DNA from: Ruminiclostridium cellobioparum DSM 1351 = ATCC 15832
GTDB lineage: Bacteria; Bacillota; Clostridia; Acetivibrionales; DSM-1351
NCBI RefSeq assembly: GCF_000621505.1
Contig: NZ_JHYD01000015.1
Coordinates: 62,001-126,000 of the forward strand
Direction: 5' to 3'
Length of the DNA stretch: 64,000 nt
The notes beneath the pieces were generated by a model. That model worked only from the letters and a program-made list of their open reading frames with translations. It had not been told where the DNA came from and made no database searches. Positions 10,751 through 19,558 of the stretch are shown here, piece after piece (position 1 is the first letter of the stretch; each line of letters starts with the position of its first letter). The position numbers and the translations under genes are program-made.

Positions 10751-11056
10751 GTATCATATTTATATTACTGAACCGGCAGAAAATGATTTTCGTGAAATAG
10801 GCCATTATATTTCAAGAGAGCTTTTAGAGCCAGTCCTAGCTAATAAGGTAGTTGAAAAAATTGGAGATGCAATATTAACTTTGGAGGACCTGCCTCTAAG
10901 GAATTCATTGGTAACTGATGAGAAACTATCCAAACGTGTATCCGTAAGTTGTTGATAGATAACTATATTGTGTTTTATCTGGTTTCAGAACAACAAAGAA
11001 CAGTGATTATTATCAGGATACTTTGTGGCAGAAGAGACTGGCTGAATTTGATATGA
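10743..11056 (+). pseudogene. ParE/RelE-family toxin gene, frameshifted
   Basis: The frame starting at 10743 gives a ParE-like N-terminus (MNKYHIYITEPAENDFREIG) but stops at 10955 after 70 residues. A one-base step back near 10937-10945 restores the rest of the family: IRKLLIDNYIVFYLV, then RTVIIIRILCGRRDWLN, ending with TGA at 11054-11056. The frame change from phase 3 to phase 2 fits loss of one base just after codons for LSKR. The rebuilt protein would be about 104 residues, normal for ParE/RelE toxins. The C-terminal strands needed for activity are lost in the truncated product. It overlaps the antitoxin by 8 bases. A sequencing error is the main alternative. Confidence 0.85.
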
Positions 11057-11092
11057 TCTTTAGGTTTGCTTCCGGGAACTGTTCAAGTGCCC

Positions 11093-11683
11093 CTATTTCA
11101 GCGCCATCCCCGTATATACACCTGCCAGGAAAATAGTGACGATCAGGATGAAATGCATTATAAACCATCCAATCCTGCCAAAGCTTAATGCATCTTTTGT
11201 CAAAGGCTTTCTTTTGTCGGGCGGGATGATTATTCCCCCTATCCACTCAAATACCAGCAGGTATATCCACCACCAGGTATAGGAATCCCAGACATCCCAT
11301 CCCGACAGGTATTTGATCAGTTGGGTCCGGCTTTCGGCAAGGACCTCACCAAACATACCGATATGGACCATAACCCAGTAAAAAAATATCTTCCTGTGCC
11401 ATTCTGCGGGACTGTAGCGGACTCCAAGTAAAACATAGAAGGGAAATACAGTTAAAATAACCGTAAAAGGTATTTTTGATATTGCGGGGAAAAGTCTATA
11501 GGGAAATTCATATAAATTGAGGCCGATAAAAATATAACATAGTATTACACCTACTGCAGAGCTTATTAAAAATAAAAGGCCATAACTTTTCCAATCGATT
11601 TTTATTAATAAGTACAGCAGTATCAGGGTTATTATTAAGGCTGCTATGGTTATATAAGTTTCAATATTCCACCCTATATTCAT
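11093..11683 (-). CDS. CBO0543-like integral membrane protein
   Basis: About 196 residues from the ATG at 11683 (AAAGGA upstream). An ATG at 11755 behind AGAGG would add 24 hydrophilic residues and cannot be excluded. Five to six hydrophobic segments are visible, beginning IETYITIAALIITLILLYLL. A loop SPAEWHRKIFFYW and the tryptophan-rich YTWWWIYLLVFEWIGG resemble the CBO0543 family seen in Clostridium and Bacillus. The function of the family is not established. It stands alone between the broken toxin gene and an acetyltransferase, and no promoter is obvious. Confidence 0.7.
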   Translation of the reverse strand: MNIGWNIETYITIAALIITLILLYLLIKIDWKSYGLLFLISSAVGVILCYIFIGLNLYEFPYRLFPAISKIPFTVILTVFPFYVLLGVRYSPAEWHRKIFFYWVMVHIGMFGEVLAESRTQLIKYLSGWDVWDSYTWWWIYLLVFEWIGGIIIPPDKRKPLTKDALSFGRIGWFIMHFILIVTIFLAGVYTGMALK

Positions 11684-11882
11684 TTCAATTCCTTTATTTC
11701 CGTCGTCTTTTAGTCCTACACATATTATCTGTTTGAAATACTGAGAATATTCCATATACAAATGACCTCTTCAAGCTCCTTTTATTATTATTGACTTTTA
11801 AATCCCAAAATTATATTATTAGCTGAAAAGCACAGAACTGAACTTCCCATATGAAGACGGGTTTGTCCAGGAGGTTGTAGAA

Positions 11883-12455
11883 ATGGTAAGCATACAAACC
11901 GGGCGGCTGATCATACGGAATTTTTTTGTCGAGGATTGGAAAGCTCTGCAGGACATAATAGTTGATAAGGAAGCATCTGAGTTTGCAATTTATGACTACC
12001 AATTTCCCACATCAGAGCAGGAGATACAGGAAATTACCGGGTGGTTTGCAGACGGCAGCAATTATCTGGCCGTTTATGAAACAGTCAACCGCAGGATTAT
12101 CGGCTTTGTTTCTCTGAATGGTACCGCTCCTGGCGAAACGGACATGGGATTTTGCATTTATTCTCCCTTCCAGCGCAAGGGATATGCCACAGAGGCCTGC
12201 ACGGCAGTTATTGGCTATGCTTTTTCGATATTGGGGCTGGAAAGGATTACAAGCGGTACTGCCAACAAGAATTACCCTTCATACAATTTGTTGAACAAAC
12301 TTGGTTTTAAAAAGACTCATGAGGGAATTGCCTCCTTTAGAAAAACTCCTGACGGAACCCCTATTGATTTTACCGGTTCATTATTTCTTTTGGAAAAAAG
12401 GGATTGGCTTATTAAATATCCCTCTCCTGGATTATTTCCCTGGCAAAAACCTTAG
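11883..12455 (+). CDS. GNAT-family N-acetyltransferase (RimJ/RimL-like)
   Basis: A 190-residue GNAT protein of the Acetyltransf_3 type. It begins TGRLIIRNFFVEDWKALQ, has the acetyl-CoA loop region FCIYSPFQRKGYATEA (motif A, about 92-107) and the late motif NYPSYNLLNKLGFKKT. It probably transfers an acetyl group from acetyl-CoA to an amine on a protein, peptide or small molecule, and the substrate is unknown. GGAGG lies 9 bases before ATG. Its 3' end overlaps the convergent AraC gene by 44 bases, so the last 14 codons run antisense to that gene. Confidence 0.88.
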   Translation: MVSIQTGRLIIRNFFVEDWKALQDIIVDKEASEFAIYDYQFPTSEQEIQEITGWFADGSNYLAVYETVNRRIIGFVSLNGTAPGETDMGFCIYSPFQRKGYATEACTAVIGYAFSILGLERITSGTANKNYPSYNLLNKLGFKKTHEGIASFRKTPDGTPIDFTGSLFLLEKRDWLIKYPSPGLFPWQKP

Positions 12456-13281
12456 GTGATATTCCATATTCCCTTTTAAAAGTTCTGATAAAATTTGAAT
12501 AATCGCCAAACCCGCATACCAGACTGACTTCACTTACCTTGACGTTCTCCTTCAGCAGCATTCTTGCCATTATGAGTCTTTTTTTCTGGATAAATCTATG
12601 GATGGTAAACCCGGTATATTTCTTGAACTCCCTTAATAAATGATATTTGCTGATGTAAAATTGGGCAGAAATATTTTCAAGGGATAATTGGCTGTCCAGG
12701 TTTGCGTTAATGTATTTTATGATATTGCTGATTTTCTGGTTATATTCTATATCCACTTCTATTTCTTCGTCCTTGGTGTACAAATATGCCTTGTTCAGAT
12801 ACACTACAAGCTCATTTACATATGCATATTTTAGAACCTCACTGCCAAATCCGCTGTTATAATAGGCTTTTTCAAGTTTTTGGACAATTGTTTTAAGATA
12901 CGCCAAAGTCTCGGTGTCCGGTCTCAGCAGATTATACTTTTTCTTTGCAGAGGACTCAAAACACATGGTCAGATCGGTGCTGTCGGTATTAAGATTTGTT
13001 ATATAGTCCGGCTTGATCCATATGACTATCCTTTCGTAGTCCTCACCGCCCTCAATGATTGTTCTGTGCAGTTCCCTGTTGTTGATCAGAATTATATCCC
13101 CGGGCTTCAGTTTATAAGATTTACCCTCAATGACGTATGTCACTTTTCCCGAAATGTAGAAGAAAATTTCATAGAAGTCATGATTATGATACTCTATGTT
13201 CGGAGGCAGCTCCTCTTTGGTATGAAAGAACTCAAAGTCATTTTTAACCATATACTGTCTCGGCGTAAACTTATGTTCCAT
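12412..13281 (-). CDS. AraC-family regulator with N-terminal cupin (near uxaC)
   Basis: A 289-residue protein. The N-terminal cupin (about 20-95) includes HDFYEIFFYISGKVTYVIEG and LKPGDIILINNRELHRT, the sugar-sensing AraC_binding fold. The C-terminal 100 residues are a two-part HTH_18 (LSLENISAQFYISKYHLLRE and VSEVSLVCGFGDYSNFIRTF). It is divergent from uxaC, so control of galacturonate or glucuronate use is inferred. The stretch between them carries an inverted repeat at 13333-13359. The signal sugar is not known. Confidence 0.92.
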   Translation of the reverse strand: MEHKFTPRQYMVKNDFEFFHTKEELPPNIEYHNHDFYEIFFYISGKVTYVIEGKSYKLKPGDIILINNRELHRTIIEGGEDYERIVIWIKPDYITNLNTDSTDLTMCFESSAKKKYNLLRPDTETLAYLKTIVQKLEKAYYNSGFGSEVLKYAYVNELVVYLNKAYLYTKDEEIEVDIEYNQKISNIIKYINANLDSQLSLENISAQFYISKYHLLREFKKYTGFTIHRFIQKKRLIMARMLLKENVKVSEVSLVCGFGDYSNFIRTFKREYGISPKVFAREIIQERDI

Positions 13282-13332
13282 TCTAATCCCCCATTTAATT
13301 TAATTAATGCTGACAGACCCTGCCATAAAAGA

Positions 13333-13359
13333 GCTATAACAAAGCACCCCTGGTTATAG
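13333..13359. promoter_or_regulatory. Inverted repeat in the AraC-uxaC divergent region
   Basis: GCTATAAC at 13333-13340 and GTTATAG at 13353-13359 form an interrupted inverted repeat, about 60 bases upstream of a TATAAT at 13418-13423 that has no good -35. This is consistent with an activator-dependent uxaC promoter. The GCTATA core also appears in the GH105 promoter region. Confidence 0.35.
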
Positions 13360-13503
13360 AGCAACTTTTGCATCAAAACCAGCAATATATGATATGTTTA
13401 TGGCAAATCGGAAGTATTATAATTGTATTATGAACTGAATTACTGAAGAATTCAAGTTTTACCGGATCGGCAAATTCACAGTAAATTTATAAGGGGGCCC
13501 GAC

Positions 13504-14910
13504 ATGAAAGAATTTATGAATGAAGACTTTTTATTGGACAATCCAACAGCCGTTAAACTATATCACGAATATGCTGAAGAAATGCCCATTTTTGATTACC
13601 ACTGCCACCTAAGTCCCAAAGAAATAGCAGAGAATAAGAAATACCGTAATATTACCGAGCTTTGGCTTGGGGGCGATCATTACAAATGGAGAGCCATAAG
13701 AAGCAATGGGGTGGAAGAAAAGTATGTAACCGGGGACGGAGATGATAAGGAGAAGTTTCTGAAGTGGGCCGAAACAATGCCCAACTGCATCGGCAATCCG
13801 CTTTACCACTGGACCCATTTGGAATTAAGACGTTACTTCGGGATAAATGAACTACTTTCTCCCGCAACTGCCGAAAGTATTTGGGAGCGCTGCAATGCCA
13901 TGCTTCAGCAGGACGGATTTACTGCAAGAAATCTTATAAAACGTTCTAATGTTAAGGTTGTTTGTACCACTGATGATCCTGTTGACTCACTTGAATATCA
14001 TAAGGCAATTGCCGAAGATAAAACATTTGATATTAAAGTGCTTCCCGCCTTCCGTCCTGATAAGGGTATCAATATCGATAAAGAAAGTTTTATTCCCTGG
14101 CTTCTAAAGCTGGAAAAAGTAACAGGTTCTAAGATAGCAAGCTTCCAGGATTTAAAAGCTGCCTTTGTATCAAGGCTGGAATTTTTCCATCAGGCCGGCT
14201 GCAGAATATCCGACCATGGTCTGGATCCCCTGGTATTCCGGAAAGGCACTGAGGAAGAAGCCTCCATAATCCTGCAAAAAGCATTGTCAGGCAATGCATT
14301 GACACAGAGTGAAATTGAAGTATATAAAACCCAGGTACTTGTTTTCCTTGGAAAGCAGTACGCAAGACTGGACTGGGTAATGCAGCTTCATATGGGAGTC
14401 CTGCGTAACAACAATACAAGGTTGATGAAGGAGCTGGGTCCGGATACAGGTTTTGATTCCATCGGAGACTGGAGCTTTGCCTCATCCCTGTCAGCATTGC
14501 TGGATACCTTGGATCAGACCGATGAGCTTCCTAAAACGATTTTATACCACTTGAATCCAAGGGAGAACGAAATTCTCGGAACGATAACCGGCTGCTTCCA
14601 GAGCGGCAAAATCCCCGGGAAAATGCAGTATGGCTCAGCCTGGTGGTTTAATGATCAGAAGGACGGGATGGAAAAACAGATGATAGCGCTGGCCAACCTG
14701 GGTTTACTCAGCAGATTTGTCGGTATGCTCACAGATTCCAGAAGCTTTTTATCCTACACAAGGCATGAGTACTTCAGAAGAATCCTCTGCAACATACTCG
14801 GCAATTGGGTTGAAAAGGGCGAGATTCCCAATGATATGGCACTTTTGGGACAAATGGTCAGGGATATCAGCTATAACAATGCCTCCAGCTATTTCGGAAT
14901 AGAGGCCTGA
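13504..14910 (+). CDS. uxaC: Uronate isomerase
   Basis: A 468-residue UxaC of standard length in the amidohydrolase-like fold. It interconverts D-galacturonate with D-tagaturonate and D-glucuronate with D-fructuronate. The signature FDYHCHLSPKEIAENK near residue 28 gives the metal-binding HxH. SNVKVVCTTDDPVDSLEYH and the late QYGSAWWFNDQKDGMEKQ and GMLTDSRSFLSYTRHEYFRR are diagnostic. AGGGGG precedes the ATG. It is cytoplasmic, divergent from an AraC regulator and convergent with uxaBA, which carry the next two steps. Confidence 0.97.
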   Translation: MKEFMNEDFLLDNPTAVKLYHEYAEEMPIFDYHCHLSPKEIAENKKYRNITELWLGGDHYKWRAIRSNGVEEKYVTGDGDDKEKFLKWAETMPNCIGNPLYHWTHLELRRYFGINELLSPATAESIWERCNAMLQQDGFTARNLIKRSNVKVVCTTDDPVDSLEYHKAIAEDKTFDIKVLPAFRPDKGINIDKESFIPWLLKLEKVTGSKIASFQDLKAAFVSRLEFFHQAGCRISDHGLDPLVFRKGTEEEASIILQKALSGNALTQSEIEVYKTQVLVFLGKQYARLDWVMQLHMGVLRNNNTRLMKELGPDTGFDSIGDWSFASSLSALLDTLDQTDELPKTILYHLNPRENEILGTITGCFQSGKIPGKMQYGSAWWFNDQKDGMEKQMIALANLGLLSRFVGMLTDSRSFLSYTRHEYFRRILCNILGNWVEKGEIPNDMALLGQMVRDISYNNASSYFGIEA

Positions 14911-14988
14911 TGAGCACCAGCCCAGCGGTTAGCTATACCGCAGTACCAGCCAGTTTATTTGTAAGCTATTACTCAGGTACATTTTAGG

Positions 14989-15129
14989 TATATTTCAGTA
15001 CGTGAGCGCAAAACAAAACAATGTGGACGCATGGTTAAAAAATAATAGTGGAAGCCGTTTGGGTGGCTTCCACTATTATTTTTTGGGTGCGACACATTGT
15101 TTTGTTTTGCGTGGAAGTACTGAAATATA
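14989..15129. repeat. 141-bp three-part palindrome between uxaC and uxaA
   Basis: Three nested perfect arm pairs: a 13-bp outer pair (TATATTTCAGTAC 14989-15001 with 15117-15129), a 19-bp middle pair (CGCAAAACAAAACAATGTG 15007-15025 with 15093-15111) and a 20-bp inner pair (15037-15056 with 15065-15084) around an 8-base loop. Short mismatched joints separate them. The inner hairpin, with A and T runs, is a good two-way intrinsic terminator for the convergent uxaC and uxaA genes. The outer arms go beyond what termination needs and resemble a cruciform or MITE-like element. Confidence 0.85.
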
Positions 15130-15166
15130 TATACGTGTCCTATCCAGCTTGCAAATAAACTCGCTG

Positions 15167-16660
15167 CTACAAGGTCACCCCGTTTTTAAATATGGCAATC
15201 TCCCTATATCCGTTTTCTTCGTTCCTGGTACTTATTTCACCTGACGCAAGCCTGATTATATATTGGAAAAGCTCTGCGGTCACTTCAGCCATTGAGCTGC
15301 CGCTGAGTATCCTTCCGGCGTCAAAATCGATCCAGTTCTTCTTTTTCTCTGAAAGTGCCGTATTTGTGGATATCTTCACTGTGGGCACCGGAGCCCCCAG
15401 AGGGGTCCCCCTTCCGGTAGTAAACAGTATTATTTGCGCTCCTGCCGCCATCAGGGTAGTTACTGCAACAATATCGTTGCCCGGACCCTGGAGCAGGTTC
15501 AAGCCCGGCTCCCTGACCTGGTCCCCGTAATTCAGTACACTGGCTACATTTGCAGTGCCGCCCTTTTGGGTACAGCCCAGTGACTTTTCCTCAAGGGTGG
15601 TTATTCCTCCCTTTTTATTGCCGGGGGACGGGTTATCGTATATAACCTGGTCATGCTTGATGTAATATTCCTTAAAATCGTTTATAAGACTGACTGTGCC
15701 GTTAAAAACACTTTCATTGACACACCTGTTCATAAGCAAGGTTTCGGCACCAAACATTTCAGGTACTTCTGTCAGTATAGTAGTACCTCCCTGGCTCAGA
15801 AGCTCGTCGGAAAACATTCCCACAAGCGGATTTGCGGTTATTCCTGAAAATGCATCGGAACCTCCGCATTTTAAGCCGACTGTCAGCTTTGACACAGGCT
15901 GCAGGGTCCTTCTGAAGCTGCCGGCATATTGGGCCAGTTCTCCAATCAGCTTCAAGCCCTCCTCAATTTCGTCCCCTGCTTCCTGGGTTACAAGGAACTT
16001 CACCCTGTTGCTGTCATACTGACCCAATACCTTTTTAAACACATCCACATTGTTATTTTCACAGCCCAGACCCAGCACCAGTACGCCCCCTGCATTGGGG
16101 TGTCTCACCATACCGGCAAGGATTTTCTGTGTATTTTCCTGATCCCCACCCATTTGCGAGCAGCCGTAGGGATGGGGAAATGCATACACTCCGTCAACAA
16201 TTCCCTTATACATGTCATTTGCCTTTGCGGCAAGCATATCAGAGGTTTTATTTACGCAGCCCACTGTATTTACGATCCATATTTCATTCCTGATACCCAC
16301 CTTGCCGTCCTGTCTTTCATAGCCCCAAAAGCTTTCAGCCGCTGTGCCGGTGCCGGCACTTGAAAGCTCCGGCATATAAGAGTACTCCAGAAGCTCTCCC
16401 AGATTGGTGGTCAAATTATGGGTGTGGACATGCTGTCCTGCCTGTATGGGCATGGTTGCATGACCTATGGGATAACCATACTTTATTACGTTTTCTCCCT
16501 CGGGAATGTCGGCTACAGCTATCTTATGCCCGGCCGGAACAGCTTGGGCCGCTGATATTACCAGCCCGTCAAGCTCAACAGTTCCGCCCTTTTCAACATC
16601 CTGCAGCAAAACGGCTACATTATCCCTTGTATGAATTTTCAAAGCTTTTAACTGGCTCAT
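15167..16660 (-). CDS. uxaA: Altronate dehydratase
   Basis: A 497-residue UxaA. It dehydrates D-altronate to 2-keto-3-deoxygluconate, the third step of galacturonate breakdown, and uses a divalent metal. The N-terminal SAF domain (1-90, with HNLTTNLGE) is followed by the catalytic part with GYERQDGKVGIRNEIWIVNT, PHPYGCSQMGGDQENTQ, VLGLGCENNN, GLKCGGSDAFSGITANP and GRGTPLGAPVPTVKI. It is 41 bases downstream of uxaB on the same strand, so one uxaB-uxaA operon is likely. A large palindromic terminator follows it. Confidence 0.97.
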   Translation of the reverse strand: MSQLKALKIHTRDNVAVLLQDVEKGGTVELDGLVISAAQAVPAGHKIAVADIPEGENVIKYGYPIGHATMPIQAGQHVHTHNLTTNLGELLEYSYMPELSSAGTGTAAESFWGYERQDGKVGIRNEIWIVNTVGCVNKTSDMLAAKANDMYKGIVDGVYAFPHPYGCSQMGGDQENTQKILAGMVRHPNAGGVLVLGLGCENNNVDVFKKVLGQYDSNRVKFLVTQEAGDEIEEGLKLIGELAQYAGSFRRTLQPVSKLTVGLKCGGSDAFSGITANPLVGMFSDELLSQGGTTILTEVPEMFGAETLLMNRCVNESVFNGTVSLINDFKEYYIKHDQVIYDNPSPGNKKGGITTLEEKSLGCTQKGGTANVASVLNYGDQVREPGLNLLQGPGNDIVAVTTLMAAGAQIILFTTGRGTPLGAPVPTVKISTNTALSEKKKNWIDFDAGRILSGSSMAEVTAELFQYIIRLASGEISTRNEENGYREIAIFKNGVTL

Positions 16661-16701
16661 TATTCCTCTCCGATCTTCAAATAGGTGACTGCTCCTCTAT
16701 C

Positions 16702-18219
16702 CTACAACAATTTTTTTATTGCGGCTTCAATGCCGTTTGCCGTTATGGAGTAAACCTGTTCTGCAACCTTCTCCGGCAATCCGGGTACTTTGTTCAAATC
16801 ACTGCCCCACCAGTCTGACTCCGAGAGTATACGGGCCACTATGGCATCAACTTCCTTTCCGGTGCCGTTAAAGTTCTCCCAACAGTCCCTGAAGGTTTCG
16901 AGAATGTGCATATCGTCACAAATTTTATATTCCTCACCTTTTCTTTCACCCGAAAGGTAATTATCCTTTATATCTTTTCCTTTATAAAAGGCTATAAGGC
17001 TTGCCAGAGAAAATGTAAGTATTTCAGGCAGTTTACCTTTTCTTTCGATGTATTCCAGCAGTGACGGCAGTACCCGTGCCTTGAATTTTGATACCGAATT
17101 AAGTGAAATGCTCAAAAGATAATGCTTGATAAATGGGTTTGAAAACCTTTCAAGAACATCATGAGCGAACTTGACCAATTCTTCCTCTTTCAGATCCAAT
17201 GTTGGAATTATCTCGTCGAATATCCCCTTCTTCATATAGGTACTGATAAGCTTGTCATCCATACATTCCTTAACGGTGTCCAGTCCATACAGGTATGCGG
17301 CCAGAACCGTCATTGTATGAGCACCGTTGAGGATTCTTACCTTCCGGTCTCTATACGGTTTCATATTATCCGTCCATACAACGTTGAGCCCTGCCTTTGT
17401 AAAAGGAATCTCTTCGGCCAGTCTGCTGTCGCCTTCTATAACCCACAGATGGAATATTTCTCCGGTATCAAGCAAACCGTCCCTGTAACCCAATTCTTCT
17501 TCCAGAGTCGGGACCTCTTCTCTGGGATAGCCGGTTACTATTCTGTCCACCAGTGTATTCAGGAAGTGATTTGCTTCCCTTACCCATTTTATGAAAGCCT
17601 CTCCCAGGCTCCATTCCTCCGCAAGCTGCAATACGATCCTCTTCAGATTGTCACCATTCCTGTCAATGAGTTCGCAGGGGATTATTATCAGGCCTTTTTC
17701 CGGGTTTCCGCCAAAAGCTTTGAACCTCCTGTAAAGAAGTGCCGTAAGCTTGCCGGGATAGGATACCGGAGGTTCTTGCTGCAAGCTGTCCTCAGGATTA
17801 TAGGAAATTCCCGCTTCGGTAGTGTTTGATATTATAAATCGCAGCTCGTCGCTTTCAGCCATTTTCATATATTCATCATAATGGGCATATAAATCTATGC
17901 CGCGGCTGATGGCGGTTATAACCTCCCTGCTGTCCACTATCCTGCCGTTCTGGACACCTCTGAGTATAAGGGTATAAGCTCCTCCCTGGTCGTTTATTTT
18001 ATCTACCAGGCCGCTTTTGATAGGCTGAACCACAACAACATTGCCCTCAAAAAGCCCTTTTGAGTTTAAGGTATTGATCATCCAGTCCACAAAGCCTCTT
18101 AAAAAGTTGCCCTCCCCAAATTGAAGCACCTTCTCGGGATATTTTTCCGTTGGACCGGTTGGTATATTTATAAGAGCTTTGCCTTTTTCCCCAATAAGTT
18201 TTCTGCTTAGATTCTCCAT
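16702..18219 (-). CDS. uxaB: Tagaturonate reductase (altronate oxidoreductase)
   Basis: A 505-residue member of the mannitol dehydrogenase family. It reduces tagaturonate to altronate with NADH. Visible markers are VLQFGEGNFLRGFVDWMI (Rossmann start, about 31-48), SNTTEAGI, GLIIIPCELIDRNGDNLK, the catalytic-region NHFLNTLVDRIVTGYP and RKVRILNGAHTMTVL. Gene order with uxaA and the nearby uxaC favours UxaB over UxaD or mannitol dehydrogenase. GAGGAGGC precedes the start. Promoter signals probably lie in 18220-18403, but I cannot place them. Confidence 0.95.
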   Translation of the reverse strand: MENLSRKLIGEKGKALINIPTGPTEKYPEKVLQFGEGNFLRGFVDWMINTLNSKGLFEGNVVVVQPIKSGLVDKINDQGGAYTLILRGVQNGRIVDSREVITAISRGIDLYAHYDEYMKMAESDELRFIISNTTEAGISYNPEDSLQQEPPVSYPGKLTALLYRRFKAFGGNPEKGLIIIPCELIDRNGDNLKRIVLQLAEEWSLGEAFIKWVREANHFLNTLVDRIVTGYPREEVPTLEEELGYRDGLLDTGEIFHLWVIEGDSRLAEEIPFTKAGLNVVWTDNMKPYRDRKVRILNGAHTMTVLAAYLYGLDTVKECMDDKLISTYMKKGIFDEIIPTLDLKEEELVKFAHDVLERFSNPFIKHYLLSISLNSVSKFKARVLPSLLEYIERKGKLPEILTFSLASLIAFYKGKDIKDNYLSGERKGEEYKICDDMHILETFRDCWENFNGTGKEVDAIVARILSESDWWGSDLNKVPGLPEKVAEQVYSITANGIEAAIKKLL

Positions 18220-18403
18220 ATATGCCTCCTCAAAAATAGACTGTTTTTGTTTATAAGCCTATTTTATTAAAAATAATTGCTTATTTCTTGGCGTATATTG
18301 CAAAAAGATATGCAGAAATTGCTGAAATGCCGACTTTTAAAATTTCACAGGACTGCGTTGCGGCCAGTTGGAATAAAGCGGTACGTTTTGGATATAACAG
18401 ACA

Positions 18404-19249
18404 CTATTTAACCGAACCCTTCCTGTAGCTCAAGGGGGAATAGCCTGCTATCTGCCTGAATACCCTGTTGAATTGGGACACACTTCCGAAACCGGACTTT
18501 TCGGCAATTTCAATAACCTTAAACTTTTTATTCAGCAGGAGCTCCTGGGCTGCCCTTATCCTCACGGTATTAATGTACTCCAAAAGAGTAAACCCCGTTG
18601 TTTCCTTGAAAATCCTGCTCAAATAGTAGGGGCTGATAAAGAACAGCCTGGCTATCCCCGGTATGGACAATTCTTCTGAATAATGTTCATTAATATACTT
18701 TACTATTTCAGATACCTTTTCATGCTTGGGACTGCTTGAAAGAAATACATTGGCATCCGTCTGCCGGATATATCTGCCCATATACACCAGCAGTTTCATC
18801 AGCAAGCCCTGCAGACATATTTCAAAGCACTCTTCCTGTGCTTCTGTCTCCTGAAACATTTCGGAAAATATTCTTTCAACTTCCTGACTCTCCTTCAATG
18901 ACAGTCCCATAACGCAGTAGCTTTTGCCGTTAAGCAGGTTCAGAATCCTGTCTGTGGATTTGTTTGCAGTCTCAATGAACGGTTTCTTAAAATATATCAG
19001 CAGCCTTTCGTGATCCGGTTTTTCGGCATCGGTGGTTTTATGGAGCTCCCCTTCTTTTATCAAAACCAGGTGGCCTTTTTTTATATGGAAAACCTTATCT
19101 TTTACAAAATAATATCTCTCACCTGCTCTGAGGTAATATATTTCATATTTGTCGTGAAAATGCCTTGAAGGCATTGAAAAATACCCCTTCACCCTTGAAC
19201 TCGATATTGAAAAATTGTCATCTTCACTTGTAAAACTCCGTATATTCAT
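18404..19249 (-). CDS. AraC-family regulator (divergent from GH105-GH28)
   Basis: A 281-residue protein. An N-terminal cupin-like sensor (HDKYEIYYLRAGERYYFVKD, then HIKKGHLVLIKEGELHKTTD) precedes an HTH_18 domain (about 180-278, with LSIPGIARLFFISPYYLSRI and VIEIAEKSGFGSVSQFNRVF, ending AGYSPLSYRK). It is divergent from the GH105-GH28 operon, whose promoter region holds tandem GCTATATT repeats 21 bases apart. It lies upstream of uxaBA in the same direction across a 184-base gap. It probably activates the pectinase operon and possibly uxaBA. Confidence 0.92.
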   Translation of the reverse strand: MNIRSFTSEDDNFSISSSRVKGYFSMPSRHFHDKYEIYYLRAGERYYFVKDKVFHIKKGHLVLIKEGELHKTTDAEKPDHERLLIYFKKPFIETANKSTDRILNLLNGKSYCVMGLSLKESQEVERIFSEMFQETEAQEECFEICLQGLLMKLLVYMGRYIRQTDANVFLSSSPKHEKVSEIVKYINEHYSEELSIPGIARLFFISPYYLSRIFKETTGFTLLEYINTVRIRAAQELLLNKKFKVIEIAEKSGFGSVSQFNRVFRQIAGYSPLSYRKGSVK

Positions 19250-19382
19250 AAAACCCTCCGTCCCTATCTCAAGTCTCTCACAGCTCTGCCGGTCATAACC
19301 ACACCTTCATGATCCTCATTACCGTTTTAATTACCATTTTTATTACTGCTCATTACCATTATAAACTCCGAGAGCAATAATT

Positions 19383-19444
19383 GCTATATTCAAACAAATA
19401 GTGGCTATATTTGCGCAGATACTGTTAATTTAAGAGGCTATAAT
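19383..19444 (+). promoter_or_regulatory. GH105-GH28 promoter region with tandem activator-type repeats
   Basis: GCTATATT occurs at 19383-19390 and 19404-19411, exactly 21 bases apart (two helical turns). They lie upstream of a TATAAT at 19439-19444 that lacks a proper -35. This is the arrangement expected for an AraC-type dimer bound beside RNA polymerase. The rest of the 309-base divergent gap shows nothing else clear. Confidence 0.5.
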
Positions 19445-19558
19445 TATCATAGAGAGTATTATCAGAAAATTTCATTGGAGCAACTATCAGGTAATTCACA
19501 TGTCAATACAATAAAAAATAACGGCAACATATAATACGTTTTAGAACGGAGGATCAGT

